A stretch of 8,475 bases of DNA. It comes from Pseudomonadota bacterium (GTDB lineage: Bacteria > Pseudomonadota > Gammaproteobacteria > Burkholderiales > Ferrovaceae). Positions 1 to 6,290 of the stretch are shown here, piece after piece. A program made the position numbers and the translations under genes. How positions within the stretch are numbered: position 1 is the stretch's first letter; the number at the start of each line of letters is the position of its first letter. The notes beneath the pieces are model-generated. The model saw nothing but the letters and a program-made list of their open reading frames with translations, was not told where the DNA came from and did not search any database. The stretch is taken from assembly GCA_021804705.1 (NCBI GenBank), contig JAJZHC010000055.1, positions 1-8,475 on the forward strand, given 5' to 3'.

Positions 1-1035
1 GCCCAGATCATCATTCGGCGCGTCAGGCTTATGGCGGTTCTTTTCGCCATACTGACACCCTTGTGGATCATCGTGGATTTTCTGTTTCTTCCATCGTCTT
101 TGTGGGCGTCCCTGGCATTGATCCGCATGGTAACCAGTATGGCATTTGCCATGACGGCTTTGTACTGGCGACCAAACAACAGCATGTGGAACGCCTACCG
201 CGCACTGGCGATGCTGTTTGTCATCCCGGGTGTTTTTTACTTCATCACGCAGGATGTTTTGGCTCATTACCACTTACAAGGTATCTCTGAGGCCATCAAG
301 ACAGGCTATGCCTATCTACCCTTCGTACTGCTGGCAGGCATATCAATTTTTCCATTGGCGCTAGCTGAAAGCCTGTTCATCGCATTGCCCTTGTTGATCA
401 CTCAAGCCTTTTCTGGGTTATTCTCAGGACCGATGTTGGGATGGCCCTCATTCGCAGGTGCCTTCTGGCTGCAAACCCTTATTGCCGGAGTCTCTGGGCT
501 GGCTTGCATGAGCCAGCTTTCATTCATGATTGCGCTATTCATACAGGCCATCAACGACCCGTTGACAGGAGTGCACTCGCGCCGTAGTGGTGAAGAGCTA
601 CTCAATCTGCAGTTTCAAATCGCCATCCGTAGCCAGGCTAACTTGTCCGTTGCCTTTATCGATCTTGATCATTTTAAGGAAATCAATGACAACCATGGCC
701 ACGATGTGGGTGACAGAATACTGGTGACTGCTACTGCGGCAATGATCAAAAAAATGAGACTTTCCGACATTTTGGTGCGTTGGGGGGGCGAGGAGTTCTT
801 GCTCATCATGCCAGACACGGACTTGGCAGAAGCAAGACAGGCAATGACCCGGCTTCAGGAGTTTGGTTTTGGAGAATTGGCTATGAATTTCCGTTTGACT
901 GCAAGCATTGGTCTGGCAGAGCTTCGTCAGGACGGAAGTGCTACCTGCCAAGCGTTGGTTGAGGCTGCCGATCGTCGGATGTATCTAGCGAAGCAGCGTG
1001 GACGCAACCAAACCATATACGCTGACAATTCTTAA
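1..1035 (+). CDS. Membrane-anchored diguanylate cyclase (GGDEF), 5' end outside window
   Basis: A GGDEF enzyme that would condense two GTP into cyclic di-GMP at the cytoplasmic face of the inner membrane. The frame is open from base 1 (it reads AQIIIRRVRL before the first ATG at 31), so the true start is probably upstream and the gene is partial. Numbering from that ATG, about residues 1-170 form five or six hydrophobic helices with no recognised sensor motif. The GGDEF domain follows: DPLTG near residue 174, FIDLDHFKEIND for metal and nucleotide binding, the signature GGEEF at 252-256 in RWGGEEF, and a C-terminal ADRRMYLAKQRGRN. The active-site signature is intact. RLSD at 243-246, five residues before GGEEF, fits the RxxD inhibitory site, so product feedback is likely. 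The input signal is unknown. The next gene starts 72 bp downstream on the same strand with no clear terminator between, so cotranscription is possible. Confidence 0.93.
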   Translation, partial: AQIIIRRVRLMAVLFAILTPLWIIVDFLFLPSSLWASLALIRMVTSMAFAMTALYWRPNNSMWNAYRALAMLFVIPGVFYFITQDVLAHYHLQGISEAIKTGYAYLPFVLLAGISIFPLALAESLFIALPLLITQAFSGLFSGPMLGWPSFAGAFWLQTLIAGVSGLACMSQLSFMIALFIQAINDPLTGVHSRRSGEELLNLQFQIAIRSQANLSVAFIDLDHFKEINDNHGHDVGDRILVTATAAMIKKMRLSDILVRWGGEEFLLIMPDTDLAEARQAMTRLQEFGFGELAMNFRLTASIGLAELRQDGSATCQALVEAADRRMYLAKQRGRNQTIYADNS

Positions 1036-1107
1036 GTACATGGTGCGGCGATTGAAATACCGGTCGGCATATGTGGGTGGCCTGGCGGTTTGACGAATGG
1101 AATATAA

Positions 1108-2259
1108 ATGAATAATCGCATAGAACAAAAGCTTCAACATATCCAGTCCGACGCAATTAAAGGAAGTCGCGTTGAATTGCAGCTGCTTACTACGCTCAAG
1201 TGTAATTTGAAATGTAGCTATTGTTCACTGGGGGTTGGCGATGTTCTGGGCTCACAACTACAGGTGGGCTATGACCTCGACCAATTGGAGTGCTTCGTTG
1301 ACACGCACTTTTCTGGAAAGGAGATTTATGTCACTTTTTACGGTGGGGAGCCGACGCTAAATGTTCGTTTTATCTCTGCCGTGATGCAGCGATTTCCTTT
1401 ATTCCGTTTTCAGCTGCAAACCAATGGAACGTTACTCGACAGCCTGCCCAACGAGATACTGGGGCGGCTATCCAACATTCTCATCTCTATCGATGGCGGT
1501 GAGGCGATTACCGACAGCTACCGTGGTCGCGGCATCTACCGCCAGGTATTGAAGAACATGCGGTATGTGCGTGACCGTGTGAGTGGCAGCATGACGGCCC
1601 GTATGACATGGAATGACGCCAATACCAGCTTCACGGAAATCGACGAGCTGACGAAAAATTTTGATTACGTCTATTTTCAACTTGTGGCCGACGAGAAATA
1701 CGCCGGAGACGCAGTGCATAAACGTCAGGAAGTATTGGCGCAATTGATTGCTAGATTCTTTGCACAAAGTGACATGGTCTACCCGGTCATCCCCCTGATG
1801 GGGATCGTCCGAAACAAATTGTTCCCCAACCGGGCGCGCGAAATGTATGCTGGCTTGACCCAATGTCGGGCATCCACTCATTTGATCAACGTCATGCCGG
1901 ATGGAAAGGTCTTTCCCTGCCCAGACATGATGTATCTGCCGACTATGCAGCAAGGGGACATCGGCGAAAACTGGTTGCACCGCAGCTCCTTGCAATCTCA
2001 CCCCGACATGCCTTGCGATGTTTGCGAAGCATTGCCTTGGTGCCGTCGCAATTGCATGAAAAACTTGTATAGGGCCTACGTGCAAAAAGATGACGTTTAT
2101 CGCCTCAACGTTGTCGAGCCAATTTGCGATCTGATCCGGTTTATGGGTATGGAAATTGATCGCCATGCACCTCGAGAATGGTTTGCCAGGTTGTCACCGC
2201 CATTGCGCCGACAAATTACGGATTGTGAGATCTACGAATATGTCGAGGTAATGCCCTGA
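1108..2259 (+). CDS. Radical SAM/SPASM domain protein, orphan maturase-like
   Basis: A 383-residue radical SAM enzyme with a C-terminal SPASM domain. The SAM-cleaving [4Fe-4S] site is C32-x3-C36-x2-C39 (CNLKCSYC), followed by GGEP at 79-82, which contacts the SAM amino group. The SPASM pattern is complete: C253-x12-G-x4-C271, then C303-x2-C306-x5-C312-x3-C316, then C340, enough for two auxiliary clusters. Known SPASM enzymes modify ribosomal peptides (PqqE, MftC, AlbA types) or mature sulfatases (anSME); which of these applies cannot be read from the sequence. No sulfatase, PqqD-like carrier, transporter or convincing precursor peptide is next to it. The ATG at 1108 has only a weak ribosome binding site, but it sits 31 residues before the first cluster cysteine, as is usual. 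Codons are AT-richer than in selD downstream. It may share a transcript with the GGDEF gene; a link to the selenium genes beyond the 217-bp gap is unproven. Confidence 0.93.
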   Translation: MNNRIEQKLQHIQSDAIKGSRVELQLLTTLKCNLKCSYCSLGVGDVLGSQLQVGYDLDQLECFVDTHFSGKEIYVTFYGGEPTLNVRFISAVMQRFPLFRFQLQTNGTLLDSLPNEILGRLSNILISIDGGEAITDSYRGRGIYRQVLKNMRYVRDRVSGSMTARMTWNDANTSFTEIDELTKNFDYVYFQLVADEKYAGDAVHKRQEVLAQLIARFFAQSDMVYPVIPLMGIVRNKLFPNRAREMYAGLTQCRASTHLINVMPDGKVFPCPDMMYLPTMQQGDIGENWLHRSSLQSHPDMPCDVCEALPWCRRNCMKNLYRAYVQKDDVYRLNVVEPICDLIRFMGMEIDRHAPREWFARLSPPLRRQITDCEIYEYVEVMP

Positions 2260-2336
2260 TGATGCCTTGCCAAAGGGAGAGCCGGACCCGGAAATTTGCA
2301 CAGGGCATAAAGTGGGATTCCTGATTCTTTGATGGG

Positions 2337-2354
2337 CTGTGCGCTAACGCACGG
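2337..2354 (+). repeat. Short hairpin in the gap after the radical SAM gene
   Basis: CTGTGCG and CGCACGG pair across a CTAA loop, giving a 7-bp stem with one G-U pair. There is no T-tract directly after it; the nearest T-run (CCCCTTTT) is about 20 bases on. It is therefore not a canonical intrinsic terminator. It could be a weak terminator, a processing site or a small dispersed repeat. The rest of the 2260-2476 gap shows no gene I can support. Confidence 0.35.
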
Positions 2355-2453
2355 ATGACCAGGCACTCACCCCTTTTATGACATTGTTTTCGTGGTATGA
2401 CGGTCATCTGCCGTGCCGGACTGTAATGAACGACTCCGGTATCATGTTGCAAC

Positions 2454-2464
2454 CCAAGTCTTGG
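2454..2464. promoter_or_regulatory. Perfect palindrome just upstream of selD
   Basis: CCAAG-T-CTTGG is a perfect inverted repeat ending 12 bases before the selD ATG. TTG and CAA lie outside it, giving a looser symmetric frame. The single-base centre rules out an RNA hairpin of the full stem, so if functional it would be a DNA operator. No regulator can be named. It may be chance. Confidence 0.2.
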
Positions 2465-2476
2465 CAACCCCATATT

Positions 2477-3511
2477 ATGAGCAATCCAATTCGTTTGACC
2501 CAGTACAGTCACGGTGCTGGTTGTGGCTGTAAAATTTCACCGCAGATGCTGGATGTGATTCTGGCCGGGGTCGGGACGCAGCAGTCCGATCCAAAACTCT
2601 GGGTCGGCAATGCCTCGCGTGATGATGCTGCGGTGTATGCTATCGACGGCGAACGCGGCCTCGTCTCCACCACGGATTTCTTCATGCCCATCGTCGATGA
2701 CCCTTTTGACTTTGGCCGCATCTCCGCCACCAACGCCATCAGCGACATCTATGCCATGGGTGCCGACCCCCTGATGGCCGTGGCCATCCTGGGATGGCCC
2801 ATCAACGTGCTGCCACCGGAAATAGCCGGGGAAGTTATTCGCGGCGGTCACGTCGCCTGCCATGCTGCCGGCATCCCGCTGGCCGGAGGGCATTCCATCG
2901 ATTCCCCCGAACCCATTTTCGGGCTGGCAGTCACAGGCATCGTCGAGAAGCGATATCTCAAGCGCAATGACACGGCCACCGTGGGCTGCAAACTCTACCT
3001 CACCAAACCCCTGGGGATAGGCATCCTCACCACTGCCGAAAAAAAGGGACTGCTGCGTGCCGATGACGAGGGTGTGGCCCGCGACTGGATGTGTACTCTG
3101 AACAAGCCGGGCAGCCGTTTTGGAAAGTTGGTGGGCGTGCGAGCCATGACTGACGTCACCGGCTTCGGGCTGCTGGGCCATCTGGTGGAAATGGCCGAAG
3201 GTAGCGGGGTGACTGCCCGACTGGATTACAACGCCGTTCCCCGACTCGGCCACCTCGATGACTACCTGGAACAGGGTGCTGCGCCAGGAGGCACAATGCG
3301 AAATTTCGACAGCTATGGTGCGCGCATTTCACCGCTTACCCCTACCCAAATGCTTTTGCTATGCGACCCGCAGACCAGTGGCGGATTGCTGGTGGCCGTG
3401 GATGCAGCAGGCGAGGACGAGTTCCTTGCCGTGGCTGCCGAACTGGGTCTGGTTCTGTCATCCATCGGCAAGATGGTGTCCCGACAGCGCTTCGCCATTG
3501 AGGTGCGTTGA
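2477..3511 (+). CDS. selD: Selenide, water dikinase (selenophosphate synthetase)
   Basis: SelD makes selenophosphate from selenide and ATP, the selenium donor for 2-selenouridine in tRNA and for selenocysteine. The 344-residue protein is close to the length of E. coli SelD (347). The glycine-rich N-terminus HGAGCGCKISP carries C16 and K19, matching catalytic Cys17 and Lys20 of E. coli. The catalytic position is encoded by TGT, so this is a Cys and not a Sec enzyme. TTDFFMP, ATNAISDIYAMG and DVTGFGLLGHL follow the PurM-like (AIRS) fold, with Asp residues expected to bind Mg-ATP. The start at 2477 was chosen because MSNPIRLTQYSHGAG aligns with the family N-terminus; the frame stays open back to an ATG at 2378, but those residues are not family-like. 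No good ribosome binding site precedes 2477, which is odd. The stop overlaps the mnmH start (TGATG), so the two are translationally coupled. No selA or selB is nearby. Confidence 0.97.
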   Translation: MSNPIRLTQYSHGAGCGCKISPQMLDVILAGVGTQQSDPKLWVGNASRDDAAVYAIDGERGLVSTTDFFMPIVDDPFDFGRISATNAISDIYAMGADPLMAVAILGWPINVLPPEIAGEVIRGGHVACHAAGIPLAGGHSIDSPEPIFGLAVTGIVEKRYLKRNDTATVGCKLYLTKPLGIGILTTAEKKGLLRADDEGVARDWMCTLNKPGSRFGKLVGVRAMTDVTGFGLLGHLVEMAEGSGVTARLDYNAVPRLGHLDDYLEQGAAPGGTMRNFDSYGARISPLTPTQMLLLCDPQTSGGLLVAVDAAGEDEFLAVAAELGLVLSSIGKMVSRQRFAIEVR

Positions 3512-4617
3512 TGCGCGAGGACAGTGCCGATTACCGCGCGTTATTTCTCGACAATCGGCCCCTGATGGACGTACGAGCCCCGGCGGAATTCAGTAAGGGG
3601 GCTTTCCCCGGGGCCATTAGCCTTCCCCTGATGAACGACGTGGAGCGCCAGAAGGTGGGAACCTGCTACAAGCAAAGCGGCCAGGAGGCTGCTTTGGCAT
3701 TGGGCCATGGCCTCGTTTCCGGCAAGATCAGGGAGGAGCGCATCGCGGCCTGGTCAGCTTACGCCCGTGCCAACCCGCTGGGTTATCTGTACTGTTTTCG
3801 TGGAGGATTGCGTTCACAGATTGCGCAAGCATGGCTTCACGAAGCGGGGGTCGATTTTCCCAGAGTTGTGGGGGGCTATAAGGCCATGCGGACCTTCCTC
3901 ATGGATACCACCAGTGCAGCAATGGCCCAATGTGACTTCGTGTTGCTGGGCGGGCTGACTGGCACCGGAAAGACGGAGGTGCTGGCCAGACTGGGTCACG
4001 CCTTGGATCTGGAGCGTCACGCCAATCATCGGGGCTCCAGTTTTGGCAAACAGGTCACGCCACAGCCGTCGCAAATCGACTTTGAGAACGCCCTGGCGAT
4101 TGATCTGCTCCGGCAGCGCGCTGCCGGAACGGAACATTTCGTCATCGAAGACGAAGGCCCCATTATCGGCAGTTGTTCAGTGCCACTCACCCTCTATCAA
4201 CATATGCAGCAATGTCCGCTGGTCTGGCTGGAAGACGGTTTTGCAAGTCGTGTCGAGCGCATTCTCAGTGACTACGTGATCGATCTCAGACGCCAGTTTA
4301 TGTGCCACTTTGGGGAAGAGCAAGGTGTGGCGGCCCATGCACAGCGTCTTCGTCAAAGCATTGACAGTATCGCCAGGCGCCTGGGAGGCGAGCGCAGCCA
4401 GCGTCTGTCCGGCATCATGGATGCCGCACTGGAAGACCAGGCCAGAAGCGGTACGGTGGATTTACACCGGGGCTGGATCGAGGGACTCTTGCGTGAGTAC
4501 TATGATCCCATGTACGCCTTTCAGCGGCAGCGCAAGGAAGCCAGGATCGTTTTTAGCGGCAACCAGCGTGAGGTGCTGGAATACCTGCAACGCCGGCGTT
4601 TCAAGGCAACTCGCTGA
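3511..4617 (+). CDS. mnmH: tRNA 2-selenouridine synthase
   Basis: MnmH (SelU, YbbB) replaces the 2-thio sulfur of the wobble uridine in tRNAs for Lys, Glu and Gln with selenium. It works through a geranylated intermediate and uses selenophosphate from SelD. The protein has 368 residues, as usual. An N-terminal rhodanese-like domain (about 1-120) holds C95 in LYCFRGGLRSQ, the catalytic cysteine of the family. A P-loop domain follows, with Walker A GLTGTGKT at 148-155 and HRGSSFG shortly after. The ATG at 3511 overlaps the selD stop and has GAGGTG a few bases upstream; an in-frame TTG at 3508 would add one residue and is less likely. The pairing with selD fits the pathway exactly. The 3' end overlaps the convergent HDOD gene by 17 bp. 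No residue expected to be essential is missing. Confidence 0.97.
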   Translation: MREDSADYRALFLDNRPLMDVRAPAEFSKGAFPGAISLPLMNDVERQKVGTCYKQSGQEAALALGHGLVSGKIREERIAAWSAYARANPLGYLYCFRGGLRSQIAQAWLHEAGVDFPRVVGGYKAMRTFLMDTTSAAMAQCDFVLLGGLTGTGKTEVLARLGHALDLERHANHRGSSFGKQVTPQPSQIDFENALAIDLLRQRAAGTEHFVIEDEGPIIGSCSVPLTLYQHMQQCPLVWLEDGFASRVERILSDYVIDLRRQFMCHFGEEQGVAAHAQRLRQSIDSIARRLGGERSQRLSGIMDAALEDQARSGTVDLHRGWIEGLLREYYDPMYAFQRQRKEARIVFSGNQREVLEYLQRRRFKATR

Positions 4618-5467
4618 GCACTTCCTGCACTTTTTGTGCAATGTTGTGGAAGTTGTCGTCAAAAAATCCGAAATGTTCAAGTGCAATGCGTCCACCTGAA
4701 ACCCAGTCAGCGCCCTTCTCGAATTCGGGATTGTATTGGATGGCCCTTTCGGCCAACAAACCGAGGGCAATCAAATCCCGGGTTTCTTTCAGATGCGGCT
4801 TTTCCGCAGCATCCTGGCCATGTTGTCGGGTGATTTCCTCGTAGTCATGGTGGTGCCAGATTGCTTCGGTGATGGCATCGCCCAATCCCCACTCCTTGGC
4901 CATCAGTGAACCAATGTAGGTATGCGAAATGCCCAGATGCTCGATTTCGGTATGGGCCATGATCCTTTCCGGGGTTCTTCTGGCCAACTCCAGGACTTTT
5001 TTGTAACCGGGACGGCGCGCAATCAGCAAGAGGATGCCGCAATTCTGGAATAGCCCGAAGGTGAAGGCGTGGTCGCTGTTGATGGTTCCCAACATCCTGG
5101 CGATGTAGGCGGTCACCAGTGCTCTTTCCGCCGAGGATTCCAGAAACTCCTCTACCTCGGTGAGGTTTGCGCCCGCGGCAATGTTGCGTAGCGTCATGCC
5201 CGTCACGACGCGCGTGACGGAGGACATGCCCAGCAGGTTGATGGCCTGATGCACGGAAGAGGCTTTGGTCCGAAGTCCATACAGGGGGGAATTGATGGTT
5301 TTGATGAGGGCGGCAGAAATTCCCACATCGGCGCTGATTAGTTTCTCGATTTTCCTGTAATCGGGGTCTTCCTTTCGGGCTTCCGCATCAAGGTGCGTCA
5401 AAATGTCCGGTCTGGGCGGAATCCCGATTTCCATCAAGGCGCGTTGCAGTTCCTGATCGGCGTCCAT
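4601..5467 (-). CDS. HDOD domain signal-transduction protein
   Basis: A 288-residue cytoplasmic protein consisting mostly of one HDOD domain (about residues 13-225), an HD-related output domain found in bacterial signalling proteins, often linked to cyclic di-GMP or stress control. Diagnostic stretches are ISADVGISAALIKTINSPLYG (about 44-64), VHQAINLLGMSSV (about 72-84) and IGSLMAKEWGLGDAI, then HHH at 205-207. At the place where a true HD phosphohydrolase has an HD pair the sequence reads FGLFQNCG, so hydrolase activity is not expected; this is typical of HDOD proteins. There is no receiver, GGDEF or EAL domain on the same chain. The ATG at 5467 has a strong but close ribosome binding site (GGGGAGG about 4 bases upstream). 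A TAAAAT -10-like hexamer is at 5509-5514, without a convincing -35. Its specific function is unknown. Confidence 0.93.
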   Translation of the reverse strand: MDADQELQRALMEIGIPPRPDILTHLDAEARKEDPDYRKIEKLISADVGISAALIKTINSPLYGLRTKASSVHQAINLLGMSSVTRVVTGMTLRNIAAGANLTEVEEFLESSAERALVTAYIARMLGTINSDHAFTFGLFQNCGILLLIARRPGYKKVLELARRTPERIMAHTEIEHLGISHTYIGSLMAKEWGLGDAITEAIWHHHDYEEITRQHGQDAAEKPHLKETRDLIALGLLAERAIQYNPEFEKGADWVSGGRIALEHFGFFDDNFHNIAQKVQEVLSELP

Positions 5468-5613
5468 TGGACCTCCCCTTTATTCTTTAAAATGCTGCGG
5501 TACTGTCTATTTTAGTGAAATTGATCCAAATGATCTGTAAGGAAAAGGATTACTGAAAAAAGCAGACCCAACCCGACGGATGGCCCGCTTTTCTGGGGAT
5601 CGAGGGGAGGAAA

Positions 5614-6246
5614 TTGCGCCGCAATCATGTCATGATGGGGGCCATGCCGCCCTCCGCCTGGTTTTTGTACCTGATTGAATGCATTGATGGGTCCCTCTAT
5701 GCCGGAATCACCACAGATGTTGCGCGCCGGTATCAAACCCACTGTAAAGGCCTGGGAGCGCGATATACCCGTTCCCATCCGCCGGTTTGCTTGGTAGGAT
5801 CACGGTTGTTCGGTTCAAAATCAGAAGCCCTGAAAGCCGAACTGGCAATAAAACGCCTGTCCAAGGACAAAAAGATCATCGCGCTTCATGCGCCAGACTT
5901 TCCAGGGAAGGCAGCGCCGACCACCAACATCACTATCACGAGGAGATATTGCATGAACAAATCCGAACTCATCGAAGCCATTGCCAAGGAAGCTGACCTC
6001 TCAAAGGCTGCTGCTGAACGGGCCTTGTCTGCTGCCATCGACACCGTAGTCAAGGCAGTCAGCAAAGGCGATTCCGTTACCTTGGTGGGATTCGGGACCT
6101 TCAAGTCTTCAAAGCGCGCTGCCCGTACCGGTCGCAATCCTCAAACCGGCAAGGAACTCAAGATTGCCGCTACGACCGTGCCGCGCTTCACCGCTGGCGC
6201 CACGTTCAAGTCTGCCGTCGCCGGCAAGAAGGCCAAGAAGAAGTAA
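5614..6246 (+). CDS. GIY-YIG nuclease, reading in frame into HU
   Basis: The first 100 or so residues are a small GIY-YIG endonuclease of the YhbQ/UPF0213 type. FLYLIECIDGSLYAGITTD (17-35) carries the two strands equivalent to GIY (FLY) and YIG (YAG), then DVARR with the catalytic-type arginine, and SEALKAELAIKRLSKDKK with the metal-binding-type glutamate. Family members usually end after this helix, at 85-100 residues. Here no stop codon occurs: the frame passes a linker of about 17 residues and enters HU at residue 114, giving 210 residues in all. The start is uncertain. TTG at 5614 follows GGGGAGG by 3 bases; ATG at 5632, 5635 or 5644 would shorten the N-terminus. A nuclease with a DNA-binding tail is plausible as a fusion, but HU has its own ribosome binding site, so the fusion may be a minor product or an effect of a lost stop codon. 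Substrate and role are unknown. Confidence 0.7.
   Translation: MRRNHVMMGAMPPSAWFLYLIECIDGSLYAGITTDVARRYQTHCKGLGARYTRSHPPVCLVGSRLFGSKSEALKAELAIKRLSKDKKIIALHAPDFPGKAAPTTNITITRRYCMNKSELIEAIAKEADLSKAAAERALSAAIDTVVKAVSKGDSVTLVGFGTFKSSKRAARTGRNPQTGKELKIAATTVPRFTAGATFKSAVAGKKAKKK
5940..5945 (+). promoter_or_regulatory. Internal ribosome binding site for HU
   Basis: GAGGAG lies 7 bases before the ATG at 5953, close to ideal spacing. It decides that HU is initiated independently inside the longer GIY-YIG frame. It is the best-spaced ribosome binding site in this locus. Confidence 0.85.
5953..6246 (+). CDS. hupB: DNA-binding protein HU
   Basis: HU is a small dimeric nucleoid protein that bends DNA and binds it without sequence specificity. 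From MNKSELIEAIAKEADLSK on, the 97 residues follow HU throughout: the helical dimer core, GDSVTLVGFGTF, then the DNA-gripping arm AARTGRNPQTGKELKI and VPRFTAGATFKSAV. The intercalating proline of the arm is present (RNPQTG). The C-terminus adds a lysine-rich tail (GKKAKKK) beyond the roughly 90 residues of the E. coli subunits, which could increase DNA affinity. The start is fixed by GAGGAG 7 bases upstream and by the family N-terminus. It is nested in frame within the 5614-6246 reading frame. HU-beta and HU-alpha cannot be separated by eye; hupB is used because HU-beta is the usual betaproteobacterial name. A promoter probably lies within the GIY-YIG coding region or before it, but none is obvious. 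Confidence 0.95.
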   Translation: MNKSELIEAIAKEADLSKAAAERALSAAIDTVVKAVSKGDSVTLVGFGTFKSSKRAARTGRNPQTGKELKIAATTVPRFTAGATFKSAVAGKKAKKK

Positions 6247-6250
6247 TGTC

Positions 6251-6280
6251 AGGGGGATGGCCCCCAGGGGCCTTCCCCTT
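6251..6280. terminator. Inverted repeat between convergent genes, likely bidirectional terminator
   Basis: The arms 6251-6264 and 6267-6280 are 14 bases each and pair along nearly their full length, with one G-U pair and one mismatch (the innermost pair must open to make the loop). The core is GGCCCC / GGGGCC. It starts 4 bases after the HU stop and ends 10 bases before the end of the convergent glycine-zipper gene, the classic place for a shared terminator. No long T-run follows on the plus strand; on the minus strand the next bases are moderately T-rich. Very stable, but not textbook. Confidence 0.55.
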
Positions 6281-6290
6281 GTCGTACGGC

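Noticed and set aside
1468..2166. 232-codon open frame antisense to the radical SAM gene
   Set aside because: It is a shadow of a well-supported gene with complete cysteine motifs; its translation shows no family-like pattern and it lacks a ribosome binding site.
2216..2512. Minus-strand frame across the gap between the radical SAM gene and selD
   Set aside because: It overlaps both flanking genes, shows no recognisable domain and has no good start site; the gap is better read as non-coding.
2522..2524. Selenocysteine codon at the SelD active site
   Set aside because: The codon is TGT (Cys), with no in-frame TGA in the gene before its stop.
2537..3253. 238-codon open frame antisense to selD
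   Set aside because: It mirrors a GC-rich conserved gene; the translation is rich in Gly, His and Asp with no domain, typical of an antisense shadow.
6251..6280. Mobile-element end or attachment site
   Set aside because: The inverted repeat sits exactly between two convergent gene ends and no integrase, transposase or target duplication is visible; a terminator is the simpler reading.
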